A stretch of DNA of 64,000 nucleotides from Methylomarinovum caldicuralii (GTDB taxonomy: Bacteria > Pseudomonadota > Gammaproteobacteria > Methylococcales > Methylothermaceae), in contig NZ_AP024714.1 of the NCBI RefSeq assembly GCF_033126985.1, positions 186,001-250,000 on the forward strand, read 5' to 3'. Shown here piece after piece: positions 59,212 to 64,000 of the stretch. The translations under genes and the position numbers were made by a program. The notes beneath the pieces are model-generated. The model worked only from the letters and a program-made list of their open reading frames with translations, was not told where the DNA came from and made no database searches. Within the stretch, counting starts at the first letter, position 1; every line of letters begins with the position of its first letter.

Positions 59212-59959
59212 TCAGTCAATACGCACTTGTCTAGTGACCGGCGCAGCCGGTGGCATCGGTCGTGCTTTGGTGAAAACTTTTCATGAAGTAGGCTATTGCG
59301 TCATTGCCACGGATATCGGAGTCAAACCTGATTCACTAACCTATTCGCGCTATGTGCAAGCGGATTTGGCACGTTTTGCCGAAGACGAAACCTATGCTTC
59401 AAAAGTTATTGCTGATCTTCACCAAGCCTTGAATGGACAAGGCCTGCATGTCTTAATCAACAATGCCGCTGTTCAGATTCTAGGCGGGGCCGAAAGCCTA
59501 ACCCGCCAGGACTGGCGTACCACCCTGGATGTCAACCTGCTAGCCCCTTTCCTGCTAATTCAGGCGTTGCTTCCTGAGTTGGAAGCTGCGAAGGGTTGCG
59601 TGGTTAATATTGGTAGCATCCACGCACGCCAGACCAAGAGGAACTTTGTTACCTATGCTACCAGCAAGGCCGCCTTGTCCGGTATGACCCGCGCTTTGGC
59701 CATTGATCTTGGGTCACGCGTGCGTGTTAATGCTATTGAACCTGCTGCTATTGAGACCGAGATGCTCAAGGCCGGTTTTACCGGCAAGCCGGAGATTTAT
59801 ACTCAACTTGAGCGCTGTCATCCGCAACAGCGCATCGGTCAACCCGAAGAAGTTGCCAGTCTTGCGCTTGCTATAGTTGAGGGCGGAATGAACTTCCTAC
59901 ACGGCGCTTGCATTAGCATCGATGGTGGGATTGGCTGCCGTTTGTATGATCCTGAATAA
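59198..59959 (+). CDS. Short-chain dehydrogenase/reductase
   Basis: A 253-residue classical SDR. Cofactor loop VTGAAGGIGRAL, NNAA, catalytic Ser in NIGSIHARQ, YATSK with the catalytic Tyr and Lys, and C-terminal GACISIDGGIG. GTG 59198 lies inside the preceding gene's end, so translation is coupled. Last gene of the four-gene run; it presumably reduces or oxidises a keto group on the same sugar or linker intermediate. Confidence 0.87.
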   Translation: MSAANQSIRTCLVTGAAGGIGRALVKTFHEVGYCVIATDIGVKPDSLTYSRYVQADLARFAEDETYASKVIADLHQALNGQGLHVLINNAAVQILGGAESLTRQDWRTTLDVNLLAPFLLIQALLPELEAAKGCVVNIGSIHARQTKRNFVTYATSKAALSGMTRALAIDLGSRVRVNAIEPAAIETEMLKAGFTGKPEIYTQLERCHPQQRIGQPEEVASLALAIVEGGMNFLHGACISIDGGIGCRLYDPE

Positions 59960-60105
59960 AAAATGACTTTCGAACACTCTGCCTGTTTTTGACGGTTGTA
60001 TTTGAAGATACTTGCCTATACTGAATATGAAAAATAGATTTAACAAATATATCCAGCGTTTGCTTCATCGGAAATTGAGCCCGCATAAATATCCATGAGT
60101 GCTTT

Positions 60106-60861
60106 GTGCGGCCGACCTTTTCGGATTTTGCGCGAATTATCGAATACACAAATCATATTTATATTCCAAAGATAAACTTCCTTAATAATGTTCGTCGGAT
60201 GCGACCAACCGTACTAATCGATGTTGGTGCTAATATTGGCATGAGTTCGTTGGCGTTGGCTCATCAGTTTCAAAGTCTTGTGACAGTTGTTGGTATCGAG
60301 GCGGAGAAGGAAAATTATTTGATTCTTGATAAAAATTATAATTTGTGGGGTGATAGGTTTGCACAGAAACATGTGATCGATAAAAGGCAAGCAGGCTGTA
60401 GGTTTCATGCTAAATGGGGAGTGGCATCTTCTGGAAAGGGAGATGGGGATGACGTCTCTTCTTTTCGCTTGCCTTATGGTATTAGTGCTTCTGGTACATT
60501 CGCACCTACGGCAGTAGTAGATCAAAAGAATATTGAAAATAAGCGCTTAGATTTTTCATCGGAAGCTGTAGAAATTTCTAGGTGCAGGGTACAGATTAAT
60601 GATATAGTTGATAATTATTGCTCTGATAATAATGGTTTAATGATAGTAAAAATCGATATCGAAGGGGGTGAGGAGGAGTTAATGTCAAACAATGTTGAAT
60701 GGATGTCTAGAACATGTTTTATGACTATAGAAGTACATGATCGTTTTGGATTGCCAAGATCTTCTGTGCCATTATTAAAAAGGTTGGTAGAGTATGATTT
60801 TGCAGTTGTTCCCGATAAAGATATATTGCACTGTTTTAATAGAAGCCTTCTCAGGTTATAA
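60106..60861 (+). CDS. FkbM family methyltransferase
   Basis: A 251-residue SAM-dependent methyltransferase. The SAM loop is VLIDVGANIGMSSLALA and the late IVKIDIEGGEEELM is the FkbM hallmark. Such enzymes O-methylate sugars in capsules and antibiotics. The only plausible start in frame is GTG 60106, without a good ribosome site, so the true 5' end may be lost. The gene is markedly more AT-rich than the operon before it, a sign of separate acquisition. Confidence 0.75.
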   Translation: MRPTFSDFARIIEYTNHIYIPKINFLNNVRRMRPTVLIDVGANIGMSSLALAHQFQSLVTVVGIEAEKENYLILDKNYNLWGDRFAQKHVIDKRQAGCRFHAKWGVASSGKGDGDDVSSFRLPYGISASGTFAPTAVVDQKNIENKRLDFSSEAVEISRCRVQINDIVDNYCSDNNGLMIVKIDIEGGEEELMSNNVEWMSRTCFMTIEVHDRFGLPRSSVPLLKRLVEYDFAVVPDKDILHCFNRSLLRL

Positions 60862-60949
60862 GTGATCGAATACAAAGAGCATCAGTGAATGGCATTGTTG
60901 CATAACTTGCATGTCTCAGCTGTCCAACAGGGTGAGTGGCTTTTCTTGA

Positions 60950-61102
60950 AGATTACCTTGTTGCAGTACGCCAAGGTCTACAATCATTAGATCCCCCAAA
61001 ACCCCTGGGCCATATTTCACACGTCCAGGTCCTTAAAAAATGGCAGTCGAAACGACCGGAGTTGTTTAACAAGTGTGCATATAAGCTCACGGAACCGGAC
61101 AG
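60950..61102 (+). pseudogene. Decayed 3' end of an IS481-family transposase
   Basis: Bases here align with the last 150 bases of the IS481 element at 54655-55842: the same order of LQYA, VYN, then GHISHVQVLKKWQSKRPELFNK. One internal stop (TAG after AACCAT-type codons) and many substitutions show long decay. The right terminus CTCACGGAACCGGACA matches CTCACGGGGCTTGACA of the intact copy. Confidence 0.7.
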
Positions 61103-61108
61103 AATAAG

Positions 61109-61282
61109 GTGCGAAGGATCGTCGGTTTCGATGGGGAAGTGGTTTGGGATGCATCGAAACCAGACGGCACCCCCAGAAAGCTGGTGGATGTCAGCCGAAT
61201 CAACGCGTTGGGATGGCGGGCTGAAATCGGCCTGGCCGAGGGAATCGAGCAGGTTTACGAATGGTACCGGAGGGTGGATTGA
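61109..61282 (+). pseudogene. fcl: C-terminal remnant of a GDP-L-fucose synthase
   Basis: About 57 codons read VWDASKPDGTPRKLVDVSRI, then LGWRAEIGLAEGIEQVYEWY and a natural stop, the standard C-terminus of GDP-fucose synthase (WcaG/Fcl). The N-terminal Rossmann domain is missing, apparently replaced by IS481 debris. It implies that a fucose pathway once lay here. GC content is higher than in the genes on both sides. Confidence 0.75.
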
Positions 61283-61284
61283 CC

Positions 61285-62124
61285 ATGTCCCCAAAAATAT
61301 CTGTGATTACCGCCGTGTTCAACGGTGCTGAAACCATCGAAAAATGCATTGAAAGCGTCCATCGGCAGACGTATGGAAATCGTGAGCATATCATCATTGA
61401 TGGTGGTTCGACGGATGGCACCGTCGATATTCTTGAAAGGCATACCCCCAAGCTTGCTTACTGGGTGTCCGAGCCGGATCGGGGTATTTATGACGCCTGG
61501 AACAAGGCGCTTATCCATGCAAGGGGGGATTGGATTTGTTTTTTGGGGGCGGATGACTTTTTATGGGATGCCAAAGCGATGGAAAAAATTATTCCCTACC
61601 TGCAGGAAGCATATAGAAAGTCGGTTAAGCTTGTTTGTGGTAAGGTTGCTGTCTGCGATAAAAGTAATAATTGTTTGTTTTATAAGAATGATTCTCCTGG
61701 TCGCATAAAAAAGGCCATGTGGAGTTCTATGTCTATTTATCATCAAGGCTTGTTGCACCATCGTTCTTGGTTTGATAAATATGGCTGTTTCGATTCATCG
61801 TTTTGTGTATCTGGGGATTATGAGCTTCTTATTAGGGGTTGGTCGGATGAGGAAGTCATCTATGCGGACGATGTTGTGTTTTCTGGAATGGGATTGGGGG
61901 GGGTGAGTTCTACTCATAAAGGACGCATGATTATTATGAGGGAGACATGGAAAATACATAGAATGCACCGAATTATGCCTTCTGCAGTATTCCTTTCCAT
62001 GGTTTTTGGAAATTATCTTAGGTCAATCATGATTTCTATAATGGGGGAAAGGTGTTGCTATTTCTTGTTAGATGCTAAGAGAAAACTTATGGGGCAGCCT
62101 CCTTATTGGTCTAAATTGGTTTGA
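61285..62124 (+). CDS. GT2 glycosyltransferase
   Basis: A 279-residue GT-A enzyme: ISVITAVFNGAETIEKCIES, IIIDGGSTDGTVDIL, SEPDRGIYDAWNKAL and the metal site FLGADDFLWD. These are the blocks of WcaA/EpsE-like sugar transferases that use NDP-hexoses. ATG 61285 lies 2 bases after the fucose-synthase stop. The 3' half is AT-rich and G-rich in third positions, unlike the housekeeping genes. Confidence 0.85.
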   Translation: MSPKISVITAVFNGAETIEKCIESVHRQTYGNREHIIIDGGSTDGTVDILERHTPKLAYWVSEPDRGIYDAWNKALIHARGDWICFLGADDFLWDAKAMEKIIPYLQEAYRKSVKLVCGKVAVCDKSNNCLFYKNDSPGRIKKAMWSSMSIYHQGLLHHRSWFDKYGCFDSSFCVSGDYELLIRGWSDEEVIYADDVVFSGMGLGGVSSTHKGRMIIMRETWKIHRMHRIMPSAVFLSMVFGNYLRSIMISIMGERCCYFLLDAKRKLMGQPPYWSKLV

Positions 62125-62156
62125 GCGTTAAGCAGGGCGTTAGTTTTTTGTTGGTT

Positions 62157-63392
62157 ATGACAAAATCAAAGTCTATTTTGGTAGTTTCTCCAATCCCAAC
62201 GCATCCTTCGGATTCTGGCAATAGATCTAGGTTGTATCATTTGCTGAAGAAATTCCAAGATGAAGGATTTGAGGTTTGCTTGTTGTTCTTGGATAAAGGA
62301 TATGGGTGTGATTATAGGGCTATGCGGGGGGAGTGGGATGGTTTTTATGGAAAGGTGTATGGAAAAGGGTTTAAAGGAAAATTGGTTTATTTTTCGAAAA
62401 GATTATTGGGTGATATTGCTCCTGGTTCCTTAGGATTTATAGATAGCCTGATATCTAGATTGCCATCTCATGGAAAATATGATCCGCTGCAAATAGATGC
62501 GTGGTATGATAGCTCAATTGATGAAATTGTATGTAAATTGAAAAAAGAAAACGCCTTTGATGTGGTATTGGTGGAGTACGTATACCTTTCCAAGGTGTTG
62601 GAATTGTTTGATGACAGGGTTGTAAAGGTAATTGATGCCCATGATATCTTTTCTAATCGGCATGTTTGTTTCCAGGATAGGGGGAAAGCGCCTGTATTCT
62701 TTTATACCTCTCCAGAAGAAGAAGCCAAAGGCTTTTCTCGTGCAAATTTAGTATTGGCTATCCAGGATGAGGATGCCGAGTTTATTTCAGAATTGAGCGA
62801 TGTTGATGTGATCACAGTCGGGCATTGCCCTAAGATGAATGCAGAAAATCCAGTAGGTTTTCTTAGGGCGCCCCCTCATCGGTCGCTATATGTGGCTACA
62901 AACACCGTTCCAAATCAAGATGCAATGGATTTTTTTCTCGATAATGTGTGGCCTCGTGTTTTGAGATGCCATCCTGCTGTGCAACTGCATGTAGTTGGTG
63001 GTATCTGTCATTATATAAGAAGGAGGGTGGATGACGATGACAATGTGCACCTTCATTATCTTGTGAATGATTTATCCTCTTTTTACCGGGATGACTATAT
63101 TGTCATCAATCCTGTGCGCATCGGCACTGGATTGAAGATAAAAAATATTGAAGCATTGTTTATGGGCAAGCCTCTGGTGACCACCTCTGTCGGGGCGCAG
63201 GGATTAAAAAGATGGATAAACGAAGCCTTCCTAGTGGCGGATGATGCTGAAAATTTCGCGATTCAACTCATAAAATTATTGTCTGATGCAGATGCATGTA
63301 ACGCTTTGTCCAAAGCCGCGCTTATGTTTTCGTCAGAATACCGCCGAGAATATGAAAAGTCTGTTAATGATTTGATCTCTAGGTTGACGTGA
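62157..63392 (+). CDS. GT4-like glycosyltransferase
   Basis: A 411-residue GT-B protein: ILVVSPIPTHPSDSGNRSRLYHLL at the N-terminus, IDAHDIFSNRH, YVATNTVPNQDAMDFFLDNVWP in the donor half, and INPVRIGTGLKIKNIEALFMGKPLVTTSVGAQGL near the end. The start is uncertain: ATG 62157 is preferred, but TTG 62121 in the same frame would overlap the GT2 gene by 4 bases. AT-rich. Converges with the next gene, overlapping it by 14 bases. Confidence 0.82.
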   Translation: MTKSKSILVVSPIPTHPSDSGNRSRLYHLLKKFQDEGFEVCLLFLDKGYGCDYRAMRGEWDGFYGKVYGKGFKGKLVYFSKRLLGDIAPGSLGFIDSLISRLPSHGKYDPLQIDAWYDSSIDEIVCKLKKENAFDVVLVEYVYLSKVLELFDDRVVKVIDAHDIFSNRHVCFQDRGKAPVFFYTSPEEEAKGFSRANLVLAIQDEDAEFISELSDVDVITVGHCPKMNAENPVGFLRAPPHRSLYVATNTVPNQDAMDFFLDNVWPRVLRCHPAVQLHVVGGICHYIRRRVDDDDNVHLHYLVNDLSSFYRDDYIVINPVRIGTGLKIKNIEALFMGKPLVTTSVGAQGLKRWINEAFLVADDAENFAIQLIKLLSDADACNALSKAALMFSSEYRREYEKSVNDLISRLT

Positions 63393-64000
63393 TGTTTCTC
63401 GTTCCGGAATACAGTTCAATATATTTGTCCACTTGTTGGCTTGCATCGAATAAATTGATGACCCGCTGTCTCGCCGCCTGGCGCATCATCCGCCAACGGG
63501 CAATATCGGTTGCGAGCGTGCGCGCTGCCTGGACAAATGCATCAATAGCGTCCGCCGGGCACAGCAAGCCGGTTTGTTCATGCTCGACCACCTCCGGCAG
63601 CGAAGAGGTATTGGCCGCGATCACCGGCAAACCACACGCCATTGCCTCTGCCGCCACCAATCCAAAGCCTTCCAGCCTTGAAGGGAAAAGTAATGCGTCG
63701 GCTTGCTGGTAAGCGGTAACGAGTGACTCTCCGGAAAGCCGCCCGAGATTGCGGCAGTTGGGAGGCAGTGCATAGCGTTCATGGGCGCCCTCGCGGTCGG
63801 CGGTGTAGGCCAGCTCGAAACCATCGCCCAGCGCCTCCATGATCGGTGCCAGTAGATCAACGCCCTTGCGCCGGCTCCAGTTGCCGACATAGAGCAGGCG
63901 GAAGGGATGCTGGGGATGGTCACGCTCAATGGGGGTGAAGCGGCTGCAGTCGATGCCGTTGTAAATGACTCTGATGCCGGAAACGTCAAAAGCCTTTTCC
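63379..64000 (-). CDS. GT4 glycosyltransferase, 5' end outside the window
   Basis: The frame is open from 63379 to the right edge (at least 206 residues). It shows IYNGIDCSRFTP, LLYVGNWSRRKGVDLLAPIMEAL in the donor-binding half, then FPSRLEGFGLVAAEAMACGLPVIAANTSSLPEVV with the E-x7-E motif. GT-B fold, GT4 family. GC-rich again, unlike its neighbour, and in the opposite direction. Confidence 0.88.
   Translation of the reverse strand, partial: EKAFDVSGIRVIYNGIDCSRFTPIERDHPQHPFRLLYVGNWSRRKGVDLLAPIMEALGDGFELAYTADREGAHERYALPPNCRNLGRLSGESLVTAYQQADALLFPSRLEGFGLVAAEAMACGLPVIAANTSSLPEVVEHEQTGLLCPADAIDAFVQAARTLATDIARWRMMRQAARQRVINLFDASQQVDKYIELYSGTRNITST

Overview
The window looks like part of a GC-rich gammaproteobacterial chromosome. 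Housekeeping order (hslVU-metF-ycgL-rsmE; rph-rdgB; cutA-dsbD-aroQ-accB-accC-prmA-DUF3426-rlmI), a VPLPA-type PEP-CTERM protein and the secreted-protein family at 36.7-38.5 kb suggest a methanotroph-like member of the Methylococcales or a relative. That placement is inference; no rRNA or marker comparison was possible.

Layout. 1-4.3 kb: a mobile-element pile-up. An IS66-family element sits between two inward-facing group II intron 3' ends, followed by a full intron with its reverse transcriptase and a decayed Tn5-like (IS4-family) transposase whose outer end cuts a small lipoprotein gene. 4.5-10.9 kb: a minus-strand phosphate-scavenging cluster (calcineurin-like phosphatase, PhoD, PhoX/DUF839, PEP-CTERM protein, glycerophosphodiester phosphodiesterase) with a Pho-box-like site upstream. 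10.9-13.1 kb: a second IS66 plus intron copy, the intron truncated. 13.4-20.7 kb: an unusual cation/membrane island: small acidic protein, P-type ATPase with an HMA-like N-terminus, a divergent MetK with changed active-site residues, a second HMA-like protein, a DUF5132-like protein, an EcsC-like protein, a short MgtE-type transporter and a small Gly/Ala-rich protein. 20.7-24.4 kb: rsmE, ycgL, metF, hslU, hslV. 24.6-25.7 kb: IS5- and ISAs1-family remnants.

25.8-36.5 kb: a minus-strand polysaccharide export and decoration operon: parvulin PPIase, Wzm/Wzt-type ABC transporter, GNAT enzyme, a GT4 plus PIG-L deacetylase fusion broken by a one-base frameshift, a sulfotransferase, a 1057-residue protein with three GT2 domains joined by a 7 x 18-residue repeat, and a rhamnosyltransferase-like GT2. 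36.7-39.2 kb: a large secreted protein and a lipoprotein. 39.5-54.5 kb: housekeeping (rph, rdgB, two Uma2 proteins, uvrD, fxsA, cutA, dsbD, aroQ, accBC, prmA, rlmI, Rdx-family protein, GT2, coiled-coil protein).

54.5-64 kb: a second, mosaic surface-glycan region. A methyltransferase gene is cut by an IS481-family element that carries an in-frame palindromic 75-bp insert. Then come a metallo-beta-lactamase/GT2 fusion, a CMP-sugar synthetase-like cytidylyltransferase, a phosphoglycerate-dehydrogenase-like enzyme and an SDR in one operon. An AT-rich block follows with an FkbM methyltransferase, IS481 and GDP-fucose-synthase relics and three glycosyltransferases, the last running off the right edge. 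The two glycan regions probably build and export surface polysaccharide; most accessory genes there bear marks of transfer and decay.
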